Shown here: positions 9,011 to 16,488 of the stretch, piece after piece
Numbering within the stretch: the stretch's first letter is position 1
Layout: every line of letters starts with the position of its first letter
Source: JAEUIE01 sp046350055
Lineage (GTDB): Bacteria > Planctomycetota > Planctomycetia > Gemmatales > HRBIN36
NCBI GenBank assembly: GCA_046350055.1
Contig: JAXMBC010000001.1
Span: forward strand, 2,728,001 to 2,792,000
DNA: 64,000 nucleotides
Direction: 5' to 3'
Notes under the pieces: model-generated
The model's database searches: none
Told to the model about the DNA's origin: nothing
The model's input: the letters and a program-made list of their open reading frames with translations, nothing else
Made by a program: the position numbers and the translations under genes

Positions 9011-10876
9011 CTAACTCCGCACCAGAAACTTCTCAGTAGGCTTGTCTTCTTTCGCGGCAGCCATCACCCCCAGTTGAATGACGCTGCGGTCCTGTTCTTT
9101 TTCGAGGTAGCTGCGTCCTTTCTTGACGTTGACGTGATCCCAGGCGAGCCGCTCGCTGGTCGGTCGGGCACGGTGGACGTAGAAGGGGAAGTCGTAGCCG
9201 AGGTCTTCGACGACTTTCCACCAGAGTTCCGGGCGGAAGTACTCGGTCCAGGCATCGAGCCGGGCTCCGCGGCGATAGGCTTCCTGAATGACACGGGCCG
9301 TGAGGCGGTCGCCCCGTGTGAGTAGCCCTTCAAGCATGCTCCTCTCGATATCGTGCTGTTTGACCTTGACCCAGCGAAGCCGACAGAGGCTGCGAAGGTA
9401 CTTGCCAGCCCAGTCGAAATACTCGCGGGTCTGCATGCCATTCCACTGGTAGGGCGTGTGGGGCTTGGGAATGAAGTTGGAGACGGAAGCGACCACTTCC
9501 ACATAGCGGCCGGTCACTTCCTTGCCAATCGTGGAGATGTGCTCCGCCATCTGGATGATGCCTTCCAGATCGACGGGGCGTTCGCCGGGCAGGCCGATGA
9601 GGAAGTAGAGTTTGACATGTTTCCAGCCGTGCCTGAAGGCTTCGCGGCAGCCTTCGTAGAGGTCTTCATTACTGACAGGTTTGCGGATTTGTTCACGCAT
9701 ATCGTTGCGTGCTACTTCAGGAGCGAGAGTCAGCCCCTGCTTGCGGGCACTCTTGATGAGTTTGGGCAGACTGCGGAACTGATGGTTCACTCGAAGCGAA
9801 GGCAGCGAGACATTGACGCCGAGGGGATGGAACACCTCGTGCATTCGCTGAACGAGCTTCTCGAATTCGGGATAGTCGCTGCTGGAAAGGCTGAGCAGGC
9901 TGATTTCGTTGTAGCCGGTGCTCTTGTAGCTCTCGAGGGCTGACTGCACGATGCACTCGACGCTGCGGGTCCGGAGCGGGCGCTTGATTACGGTGCTTTG
10001 GCAGAATCGGCATTGCCAGGGACAGCCACGCATGATTTCGAGTGCAATGCGATCGTGGGTGGTTTCGACAAAGGAGACGATCGGGGCATGGGGCAGAGCA
10101 TAGTCATCAAAATTACGCTGGATGGAAGCAGCACTCACTTCCAGTGGCACATCGGCCCGGGTGCGGTGCATGGCGGCAAGTGTGCCGTCAGCATGGTATT
10201 CGGGTTCATAGAAACAGGGGGCGTAGAGACAGTTGAGACCGGTTTCCGTCTGGCTGGCGATCAGGCGAGCGAGCAACTCCGTGCGAGGAAGGTCGGCATG
10301 CTGCTGCTTTAAGGACGTCCACTTTTCCATTAGCCAGGGGAGGATGTCTTCGCCATCGCCGATGACGAAGAGGTCCACGAAGGGGGCGAGTGGCTCGGGG
10401 TTCTGTGCTCCCGGCCCACCGCAGATGACAAGAGGATGTTCCAGGGTGCGGTCCTTGCTCTCTTGTGGGATGTGCCCCAGATCGAGCATGGCCAGGACGT
10501 TGGTGTAGCAGACTTCATACTGCAGGCTGAAACCGAGGATGTCGAACTGGTTGAGCGGTGTGAAGGTTTCGAGGCCGTAGAGTGGCAGCTTTCTGGACCG
10601 CAGCTGATGCTCCATATCATGCCAGGGCATAAAACAGCGTTCGCAGGCCCAGCGAGGGTCGCGATTGAGTTGGCTGTAGAGTACCTGCATGCCATGGTGG
10701 CTCATTCCCAGCGAGTAAGTATCGGGAAAGGCCAGGCAGATGGTGCCTTGTACCTGGGTATGGTCCTTGCGAACGCTGTTCAATTCATTGCCGAGGTACT
10801 GTGCTGGTTTCAGCACTCGTAACAGGAATTTACTGACGGCATTTTTTAGTGCGATGTTGAGCATGAAGCGACCCAT
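9011..10876 (-). CDS. Radical SAM protein, TIGR03960-type (B12-binding-like N-terminus)
   Basis: A 621-residue protein. Its N-terminal third resembles a cobalamin-binding-type Rossmann domain ('CLAFPDTYSLGMSHHGMQVLYSQLN', 'GPGAQNPEPLAPFVDLFVIGDGE'). The radical SAM core begins at 'IMRGCPWQCRFCQ', a CxxxCxxC cluster that binds the 4Fe-4S cluster and S-adenosylmethionine, followed by 'ISLLSLSSSDYPEF' and 'PSLRVNHQFRSL'. These are features of the TIGR03960 family, which often precedes or is fused to a TIGR03936 (DUF2344) domain; that domain is not present here. No Shine-Dalgarno is clear for the ATG at 10876; Met5 (10864) is an alternative. Substrate unknown. Confidence 0.88.
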   Translation of the reverse strand: MGRFMLNIALKNAVSKFLLRVLKPAQYLGNELNSVRKDHTQVQGTICLAFPDTYSLGMSHHGMQVLYSQLNRDPRWACERCFMPWHDMEHQLRSRKLPLYGLETFTPLNQFDILGFSLQYEVCYTNVLAMLDLGHIPQESKDRTLEHPLVICGGPGAQNPEPLAPFVDLFVIGDGEDILPWLMEKWTSLKQQHADLPRTELLARLIASQTETGLNCLYAPCFYEPEYHADGTLAAMHRTRADVPLEVSAASIQRNFDDYALPHAPIVSFVETTHDRIALEIMRGCPWQCRFCQSTVIKRPLRTRSVECIVQSALESYKSTGYNEISLLSLSSSDYPEFEKLVQRMHEVFHPLGVNVSLPSLRVNHQFRSLPKLIKSARKQGLTLAPEVARNDMREQIRKPVSNEDLYEGCREAFRHGWKHVKLYFLIGLPGERPVDLEGIIQMAEHISTIGKEVTGRYVEVVASVSNFIPKPHTPYQWNGMQTREYFDWAGKYLRSLCRLRWVKVKQHDIERSMLEGLLTRGDRLTARVIQEAYRRGARLDAWTEYFRPELWWKVVEDLGYDFPFYVHRARPTSERLAWDHVNVKKGRSYLEKEQDRSVIQLGVMAAAKEDKPTEKFLVRS

Positions 10877-11058
10877 GAGATAAAGGCAGTTTACCAGTAA
10901 CAGGCATCGGTTTCATCGTTAAGTCGTTGTGAGCGTCAAAGTGACAGGAAATATGGGAAATCAGGGACGACTGGAGAGGAATGTATCATGTTGTGAGTGA
11001 GCAATTTGAGAAGCAATGGAGGCTGGGGTACTTTTCCTGTTCAAATCTCCTTTTTATG

Positions 11059-11086
11059 TTGACAGGAAAACATGGAACGCTAAACT
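11059..11086 (+). promoter_or_regulatory. Sigma-70-type promoter for the PEP-CTERM gene
   Basis: TTGACA (11059-11064) is a perfect -35 box; after 16 bases comes TAAACT (11081-11086), four of six matches to the -10 consensus. The predicted transcript would start near 11093, about 47 bases before the ATG. Confidence 0.55.
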
Positions 11087-11139
11087 GCTGGAGATACGGA
11101 TGGTGGGGATATTCCACCTGTAGGTACCTGGAGTTCATC

Positions 11140-11967
11140 ATGAAGTCATTCGCGTCATACCTCCGCTACGCTACTGCTGCAGTTGCGCTGGCTTTTTCAT
11201 TCAATGCTGTTCATGCTCAGACTGTCTATTCCGACAACTTTGACAGCTACACCACAACGACTGCTCCAGTGCAGTTTACCTCAACATTCACCTTTGTTTC
11301 CAACGCGCTCGGTAACGGAATGAATCCCGCCATGGTGTATTCCGTCACCAACAATCTGGCACGCAACAACGGTACCTTTGCTGCTCCTGTGACTCAGCAT
11401 CCAGATATTGCCACCTCCGAAGCCAATAGTGCATATATCCCCTTGCACCCCTTCTATGACAATACCCAGAACAATGGTGAAGGCCTTTATCTGGCCATCA
11501 ATGCTGGTCCTAATTCATCCATCTATCGCCCTACCAATTCCATTGCAGTTGTTCCCAGCACTGACTATGTTTTCAGTGTCTGGATGATGAGCTGGACTCC
11601 TGCTGCTGGTAATTTTGGTCGTGTTGAAGTCCGACTGGAAGGTGATGTCAGCACGGTCAGCAGCTTCCTCGATGCTCCCTCGACTGATCCCAACAATTAC
11701 AACACCTGGGGTGTGTGGGAACTGCGAACATTTGTCTTCAACTCGGGTGACAACACCACCATCAATCTCGACATCATCAATACCGATACCGAAGCCAATG
11801 GTAACGATTACGGTATTGATGACATCTCCATTTCGGTCTTTGCGGTTCCTGAACCTGCCAGCATCGCTCTGAGTGGGCTGGGTGCTGCAGGTTTCGCTGC
11901 TGTGATCTACAGCAAGGTTCGCAATAGCCGTCGTCGCAAGATGACAAAGACTGCTGTTACTGCTTAG
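11140..11967 (+). CDS. PEP-CTERM sorted exported protein
   Basis: A 275-residue protein. It starts at ATG 11140 with GGAG seven bases upstream; an in-frame extension to 10981 crosses the predicted promoter. It has a signal peptide ending in FNAVHA, a beta-rich middle ('DNFDSYTTTT', 'VFSVWMMSWTPAAGNFGRVEVRLEGD') typical of jelly-roll or carbohydrate-binding-like secreted domains, and a C-terminal sorting tail: 'VPEPAS', a hydrophobic helix 'IALSGLGAAGFAAVIY' and a basic end 'RNSRRRK'. In known systems such tails are recognised by exosortase, which is not encoded in this window. A strong terminator follows. Confidence 0.82.
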   Translation: MKSFASYLRYATAAVALAFSFNAVHAQTVYSDNFDSYTTTTAPVQFTSTFTFVSNALGNGMNPAMVYSVTNNLARNNGTFAAPVTQHPDIATSEANSAYIPLHPFYDNTQNNGEGLYLAINAGPNSSIYRPTNSIAVVPSTDYVFSVWMMSWTPAAGNFGRVEVRLEGDVSTVSSFLDAPSTDPNNYNTWGVWELRTFVFNSGDNTTINLDIINTDTEANGNDYGIDDISISVFAVPEPASIALSGLGAAGFAAVIYSKVRNSRRRKMTKTAVTA

Positions 11968-11984
11968 TTTGAATACAAGCCACG

Positions 11985-12019
11985 AAAGGAAGCCGAGCCA
12001 TGCTCGGCTTCCTTTTTTT
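11985..12019 (+). terminator. Intrinsic terminator of the PEP-CTERM gene
   Basis: A stem of up to 13 bp (11985-11997 with 12003-12015, loop CCATG) runs into seven consecutive T residues (12013-12019), 18 bases after the stop codon. This is a textbook Rho-independent terminator. Confidence 0.9.
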
Positions 12020-12123
12020 ACGCAAGTATGTCACCTGGCTGCGTCTAAGGGTTACCCTTCTTCCGTCTTGACGTATGCCGTCAGCTGTGACAACATCGTA
12101 CAAGACTACCATGAGTACAAATC

Positions 12124-13029
12124 ATGCGAAACTTCGTCCTGATGTCGATAGCGTTCATTTGTCTGCCCAGCGCTCTGTATGCTCAGACGGGCAAATCGGT
12201 TCTGCTGGAATGGAAGTTCACCGAAGGCGAGAAGTTCTGGGTCGATACCCAGACGAAAATCGAGCAGAGCGAACGCGTAGGCAACCAGACTGGTGCGAAT
12301 ATCGTTCATCTGCGAACGATCACCAGTTACACGGTGAAGAAGGTAACAGAAGCAAAGTATGTGGAACTGGAAGCAAGGATCGACTCAACCAGCTACCGAA
12401 GCAACCAGACCAGTGACAGCGAAAAGATGGCTGCACTCTACAAACGGCTCCAGGGGGCAGTCTTTAAGATTGTGCTAACCCCGGAGATGCAGATAGCTAA
12501 ACTCGAAGGCTATCAGGAGTGGCTCACGAAACTCGGGGAACTGTTCCCAACTTCGGAACTGGATCGTATTCGCGCCCTGGTACCCGAAGCGGATCTTCGT
12601 AACGCCATATCGGAAGGGTTTGGCTTCCTCCCCGAAAAGGAAGTGTCGCTGAATAACCAGTGGAAGAAGCGATCGGAGATGAACCTGGCACCCGCAGGCA
12701 CTCTCGTTTACAACCTTACTTATGCGTACAAGGGCAACGAAAAGGGCAAGGAGAAGATTACCATTGAATGTAAGGAGCAGGGCAAATTCACTCCATCCAC
12801 TGGCCTGGCCACGCCGGGAACACAGACTGAGTTCGTGATGGATAGTCGTTCGGGTGTGATCTACTTCAATCAGAAACTGGGCAAGCTCGATCAGGCTGAG
12901 CACAATTATCAGACTCGTGGGCAAATTCTGGTGCCTGCCACCACCGTCGGTTCTCAACCTACGACGCTGCTGGTGATCAATCGAATCAACGTCAAGCAGT
13001 CCCTGCTGAACAAGGCTCCCACCAGGTAA
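12124..13029 (+). CDS. Secreted DUF6263-like protein
   Basis: A 301-residue protein with a signal peptide (MRNFVLMSIAFICLPSALYAQ). The mature part contains 'LLEWKFTEGEKFWVDTQTKIEQ', 'TITSYTVKKVTEAKYVELEARID' and 'FGFLPEKEVSLNNQWKK', the pattern of planctomycete DUF6263-type proteins: an opening 'W-K-F-x-x-G-E' strand and later 'Y-x-G' strands ('LTYAYKGNEKGKEKITIE'). No catalytic motif is seen. The start has only a weak GAG-type ribosome site. The gene stands 106 bases after a terminator, so it begins a new unit that may continue into the DUF1573 gene 75 bases downstream. Function unknown. Confidence 0.7.
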   Translation: MRNFVLMSIAFICLPSALYAQTGKSVLLEWKFTEGEKFWVDTQTKIEQSERVGNQTGANIVHLRTITSYTVKKVTEAKYVELEARIDSTSYRSNQTSDSEKMAALYKRLQGAVFKIVLTPEMQIAKLEGYQEWLTKLGELFPTSELDRIRALVPEADLRNAISEGFGFLPEKEVSLNNQWKKRSEMNLAPAGTLVYNLTYAYKGNEKGKEKITIECKEQGKFTPSTGLATPGTQTEFVMDSRSGVIYFNQKLGKLDQAEHNYQTRGQILVPATTVGSQPTTLLVINRINVKQSLLNKAPTR

Positions 13030-13104
13030 TCCGGGGCGGTTTGTTGTGAGCCAAGTGCCCGGTACCATCGTAGAATGGTAATCTATCAGTTGGGGGAGCG
13101 TGTG

Positions 13105-13647
13105 ATGTTGAAGTTCTGGGCAGCCTTGATTCTGGGCACGATAGTGATTGCCACGGGCCTGACGTATCTGAAGCTGCATCGCGGCGCACAAACCCTGAAC
13201 CTGCCACCTGTGGCCCAGCAGACACTTCATCCACAGGTCGAATTCCTTGCAGACAAGACTCCAGGGAACAACGCCCGCATGGAAGCCTCTGCGAACATCG
13301 TTACCTTTTACCTGAATGAGTCAATCGTCGATCAGGAGCAGACCATACCGTTTCAGGTACGAAACAGCGGCAAGGCCGACCTGGAATTAAGCTTGCTGAC
13401 CAAGTCCTGCAGTTGTGCTGAGGTCTATGTCGATGACAGGCGAGTGACGCTCAATGATCACATGAGCAAGATTGCTCCGGGGAAAACAGCGACGGTGAAA
13501 CTGGTCTACAAGCCGAAGAAGGAAAATCTGCCACGAGAACCGGGCGACAAAGCCCGCATTCGGGCAACGTTCACACACAACGATGAACGGTACAACGACA
13601 ATCTGCATTTCGAGATCGTCACTCAGGTCAAACCTGCAAAGAACTAG
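13105..13647 (+). CDS. Membrane-anchored DUF1573 protein
   Basis: A 180-residue protein. ATG 13105 is preceded by GGGGGAG at six bases, which decides against the upstream in-frame ATG at 13075. A single N-terminal helix (residues 3-21) anchors the protein. Next comes an Ig-like DUF1573 domain with 'ESIVDQEQTIPFQVRNSGKADLEL', the characteristic 'TKSCSCAEV' (C102, C104) and 'KIAPGKTATVKLVYKPK'. DUF1573 domains are common in planctomycetes and Bacteroidetes envelope proteins; no enzymatic role is known. It lies 28 bases before the tetraheme lipoprotein and is probably co-transcribed with it. Confidence 0.85.
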   Translation: MLKFWAALILGTIVIATGLTYLKLHRGAQTLNLPPVAQQTLHPQVEFLADKTPGNNARMEASANIVTFYLNESIVDQEQTIPFQVRNSGKADLELSLLTKSCSCAEVYVDDRRVTLNDHMSKIAPGKTATVKLVYKPKKENLPREPGDKARIRATFTHNDERYNDNLHFEIVTQVKPAKN

Positions 13648-13675
13648 TACGGACATGCCCCAGGGAAGGAGCATT

Positions 13676-15340
13676 ATGCCGCAGCGAAACACGATTGTCA
13701 TCAGCCTGCTCTGGGCGTGCCTGTTTATTGCGTGTGGATGTTCGCGCAATTCACCCTCTCCGTCCGTCACGTCCTCTTCAACTGCATCCATTTCGCCTTC
13801 CAATGCACTACTGGCCGTCAAGAAGTTGCCTGCGGGCAGGCCATTTGGCGATGCACCGGTAGATTTGTGCCTGGTTCTCTCCGGCCAGATGTATGGCTAC
13901 CTGCAGCCTTGTGGCTGTTCCCGTCCGCAGCTTGGCGGCTTGGAACGACGTCACGAATTGATGCGACGTTTCGCTTCACTGGGATATCCGCTATCCGCCG
14001 CTGACCTGGGCGATCTGGCGCCGCGTGAACACGCAGGACCGCAGAATCGATGGAAGTACGAGATGGCCATCAAATCACTGAAGGCCATGTCGTATGCCGG
14101 CATGGCGCTTGGGCCAACAGAACTCGCGATGCGGCACGATACCGCGCTGGATCTGGCACAGAACTATCAGCCTCCGGTGATCCTGGCTGCGAACCTGCTA
14201 GACGCGGAAGGGTTATTCCCGGAGATGTTCAAACCATGGACAATGGACGATCCACGACGAACTGAAGATGTGGCAGGTACGCTGGCACGTTTGGCTGGTT
14301 CTTTGACAGCCCCGCTGGGCTCTTCTGCTGCTGTTGCCAGTGCAACACTGGTTAGCGGCCGACCCCGGGTGGGCTATGTTGGTCTGGTGGGGGATAGTGT
14401 GATAGCCGACTGTGCTGCCAGGAAGTTTGAAGTGAAGTTCACAAAACCTGCAGATGCCCTGCAGGCTGTACTCAAGCCATTCCTTGCGATGCGACCTGAA
14501 GTGAAGATTCTGCTCTTTCAGGGCACCCGTGACGAAGCATCTGCCTTGCTCAAAACAGTTCCCGGAGTGTTCGACATCGTCCTTTGCCGAAACGATGCCA
14601 GCGATGGTGTAGCGCCCCTGCTTCCGATCAAGGACGAAAGCGGTGCGTGGATACTGATGGTTGGCCACAAAGGGCGTGCCGTGGGTGTTGTCGCCTACCG
14701 CCGTGGCAAACCGCTGGAGTATCGCCTCGAAGAACTGGTTGAGGAACTGGAATTGCCTGACGACAAGACCAATCCTTCACGCGAGATCATGAAGGAATAT
14801 GTGTGGGGCGTCTATAGTAACAAGTTCATTGAGAAGGTACCCAAGATATCGCATCCGATGCAACTCGATCCGGAACTGAAGGATGCAATCTTTGTCGGCT
14901 CAGGCAAATGCAAGGAATGTCACCCACAAGCCCATGGCCATTGGTCTGCAACCAATCACAGCCATGCATGGGACAACCTGGTGAAAGCAGGCCGTCCCAT
15001 AGCCGAGATCGCTCAAAAAGGTGGTGCCACCAAGTACATCGGCAGGCAGTTTGATCCCGATTGTGCCAAGTGCCATGTGACGGGGTTTGGTTTCAAGGGT
15101 GGCTACGAAGATGATGTGAAGTCAGTCCACCTCTTCGGCAATGGCTGCGAGAACTGCCATGGGCCGGGCAGTCTGCATGCGGGACAGCCATCCAATCCAA
15201 CTTTCCGCAAGCCAATGGTGCTTTCCATCGAGGATCGCGATCGCACCGGCCAGATGTGCATGAAGTGTCATGATCTGGATAATGATCCCCATTTCGATAT
15301 CGCTAAATGGGAGAAGATTAAACACGGTCGAGAGAAGTAA
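13676..15340 (+). CDS. Lipoprotein with metallophosphatase/UshA-like domain and C-terminal tetraheme cytochrome c
   Basis: A 554-residue protein from ATG 13676 (AAGGAG just upstream; the longer frame overlaps the DUF1573 gene). The N-terminus has a lipobox-like 'LFIACG'. Residues about 55-390 resemble the planctomycete UshA-like module ('GQMYGYLQPCGCSRPQLGGLERR', 'SAADLGDL'). The C-terminal third contains four heme-binding CxxCH motifs: CKECH (412), CAKCH (463), CENCH (491), CMKCH (528), spaced as in cytochrome c554-like proteins. It is likely a periplasmic or outer-membrane electron carrier. The stop codon shares its last base with the next start (TAATG), so downstream translation is coupled. 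Confidence 0.85.
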   Translation: MPQRNTIVISLLWACLFIACGCSRNSPSPSVTSSSTASISPSNALLAVKKLPAGRPFGDAPVDLCLVLSGQMYGYLQPCGCSRPQLGGLERRHELMRRFASLGYPLSAADLGDLAPREHAGPQNRWKYEMAIKSLKAMSYAGMALGPTELAMRHDTALDLAQNYQPPVILAANLLDAEGLFPEMFKPWTMDDPRRTEDVAGTLARLAGSLTAPLGSSAAVASATLVSGRPRVGYVGLVGDSVIADCAARKFEVKFTKPADALQAVLKPFLAMRPEVKILLFQGTRDEASALLKTVPGVFDIVLCRNDASDGVAPLLPIKDESGAWILMVGHKGRAVGVVAYRRGKPLEYRLEELVEELELPDDKTNPSREIMKEYVWGVYSNKFIEKVPKISHPMQLDPELKDAIFVGSGKCKECHPQAHGHWSATNHSHAWDNLVKAGRPIAEIAQKGGATKYIGRQFDPDCAKCHVTGFGFKGGYEDDVKSVHLFGNGCENCHGPGSLHAGQPSNPTFRKPMVLSIEDRDRTGQMCMKCHDLDNDPHFDIAKWEKIKHGREK

Positions 15341-15819
15341 TGTTGTCACTGGTTCTGCTGAGTGTGGCATGTGCGTGGCTGCCTGATGGGGAGTGGATCA
15401 AGTTCACCCCCAAAGATGGCAGCTTTACCTCCCAGTTTCCCCAGTCACCACAGGAACGGGCTAACCGTACTGGTACCACCTGGATGCTTGCAGCCAGGGA
15501 TCGTGTGTATAACATTGCTAAGAACCCCGTGCCCGGTGGCGATAATCCCTCGCCACGCGACATCAATACTGCTCTCAACACGGTGCGTGATAACATCATC
15601 AAGCGAGTGGAAGCCAAACTGATTTCCGAACGAGCCATGGAGCATCATCGAATACCGGCACGAGAGTATCTGTTTGCCCTGCCTGAGGACAAAGGTCATC
15701 TTCGGCTGCGTTGTTTCGTAGTGAAGGGGTTTGTCTGGGAAGTGAAAGTGGGCGGCCCGAAGGAGTATGTGGCAGGCAAGGAAGCTGAAGCATTTCTCGA
15801 AGGGCTGATCATCAAATAA
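15340..15819 (+). CDS. Hypothetical secreted protein coupled to the tetraheme gene
   Basis: A 159-residue protein whose ATG overlaps the TAA of the tetraheme gene and whose TAA overlaps the next ATG. The N-terminus is a short hydrophobic signal (MLSLVLLSVACAWLP). The mature part starts 'WIKFTPKDGSFTSQFPQSPQE', a motif common to small exported planctomycete proteins, then has 'RDINTALNTVRDNIIKRVEAKLISERAMEHHRIPAREYLF' and a C-terminal 'RLRCFVVKGFVWEVKVGG' strand pair. No known catalytic residues. Co-expression with a multiheme protein suggests an envelope role. Confidence 0.7.
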   Translation: MLSLVLLSVACAWLPDGEWIKFTPKDGSFTSQFPQSPQERANRTGTTWMLAARDRVYNIAKNPVPGGDNPSPRDINTALNTVRDNIIKRVEAKLISERAMEHHRIPAREYLFALPEDKGHLRLRCFVVKGFVWEVKVGGPKEYVAGKEAEAFLEGLIIK

Positions 15820-16034
15820 TGGCCTTATCTCGCATTCCCGTCAAAGTGCATCGTCGTGTCAGCCTCGTCTATACTGACGACGCATTGCTGGCAGAGGAAC
15901 TGCTCGCCCGCAAGAAACTGGCAGAAGAGATCCTTGGCCGGCTCACGCCTCAGGTATTGTTATTACGCCCGGGCAAAGCACAGGCAGTGATTGATGAATT
16001 GAAAAAGATGGGACACTCGCCACGGGTGCTGTAA
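15819..16034 (+). CDS. Small hypothetical protein at the end of the tetraheme operon
   Basis: A 71-residue protein whose start codon overlaps the previous stop by one base. It is basic and helix-rich: 'VKVHRRVSLVYTDDALLAEELLARKKLAEEILGRL' followed by 'LLLRPGKAQAVIDELKKMGHSPRVL'. The end resembles a small regulatory or protein-interaction domain ('VIDELKKMGH-PRV'), but I do not recognise the family. It has no signal peptide, so unlike its operon neighbours it should be cytoplasmic. It ends two bases before the convergent VanZ-like gene. Confidence 0.6.
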   Translation: MALSRIPVKVHRRVSLVYTDDALLAEELLARKKLAEEILGRLTPQVLLLRPGKAQAVIDELKKMGHSPRVL

Positions 16035-16035
16035 G

Positions 16036-16479
16036 CTACTTTCTTCTTATCCACTGCCAGATACCTGTCAGCAACAACGCTGTCAGTGCTCCGCAACTGT
16101 CAATCAAGACGTCCCAGGGGCTGCCAGTGCGTTGTTGGCTGCCGAAGGCCTGCTGGAGTTCATCCACCGTGGCCCACAGTGCCGTGGCCAGCAGGGCAGT
16201 AAAGAACCATGACCATTTCCATTTCCCGTATTGGTCTCCGCGCAGTGCACGCCACCAGCACCACGCCAGCAGAGCATATTCGAGAAAGTGAGCGCTCTTG
16301 CGAAGCCAGCCTTCGCCGCCGCCAGCGACCTTATTGCCTGCCTGCTCGCCGAACAGGAGCGTGACGAACCACTGGATGATGGGCCGGGTATTCTGCGAGG
16401 AGAACAGATCGGTACCAAAGAGAAACGTCGCCAGCATCATGCCAGCGACGAGGTACCAACGGGAGCGTCCCGTATTCAT
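16036..16479 (-). CDS. VanZ-like membrane protein
   Basis: A 147-residue protein with four predicted membrane helices. It carries the VanZ-family pattern 'RKSAHFLEYALLAW' before helix 2 and 'ATVDELQQAFGSQQRTGSPWDVLIDSCGALTALLL' at the end, including the conserved H-x-x-E-Y and D-E-x-x-Q-x-F-x-x-x-R-x-x-x-x-D. AAGGA seven bases upstream supports the start and overlaps the stop codon of the adhesin-like gene, so the two may be translated from one transcript. VanZ homologues are linked to glycopeptide tolerance in enterococci, but most are of unknown function and no van genes are nearby. Confidence 0.82.
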   Translation of the reverse strand: MNTGRSRWYLVAGMMLATFLFGTDLFSSQNTRPIIQWFVTLLFGEQAGNKVAGGGEGWLRKSAHFLEYALLAWCWWRALRGDQYGKWKWSWFFTALLATALWATVDELQQAFGSQQRTGSPWDVLIDSCGALTALLLTGIWQWIRRK

Positions 16480-16488
16480 ACGTAATCC

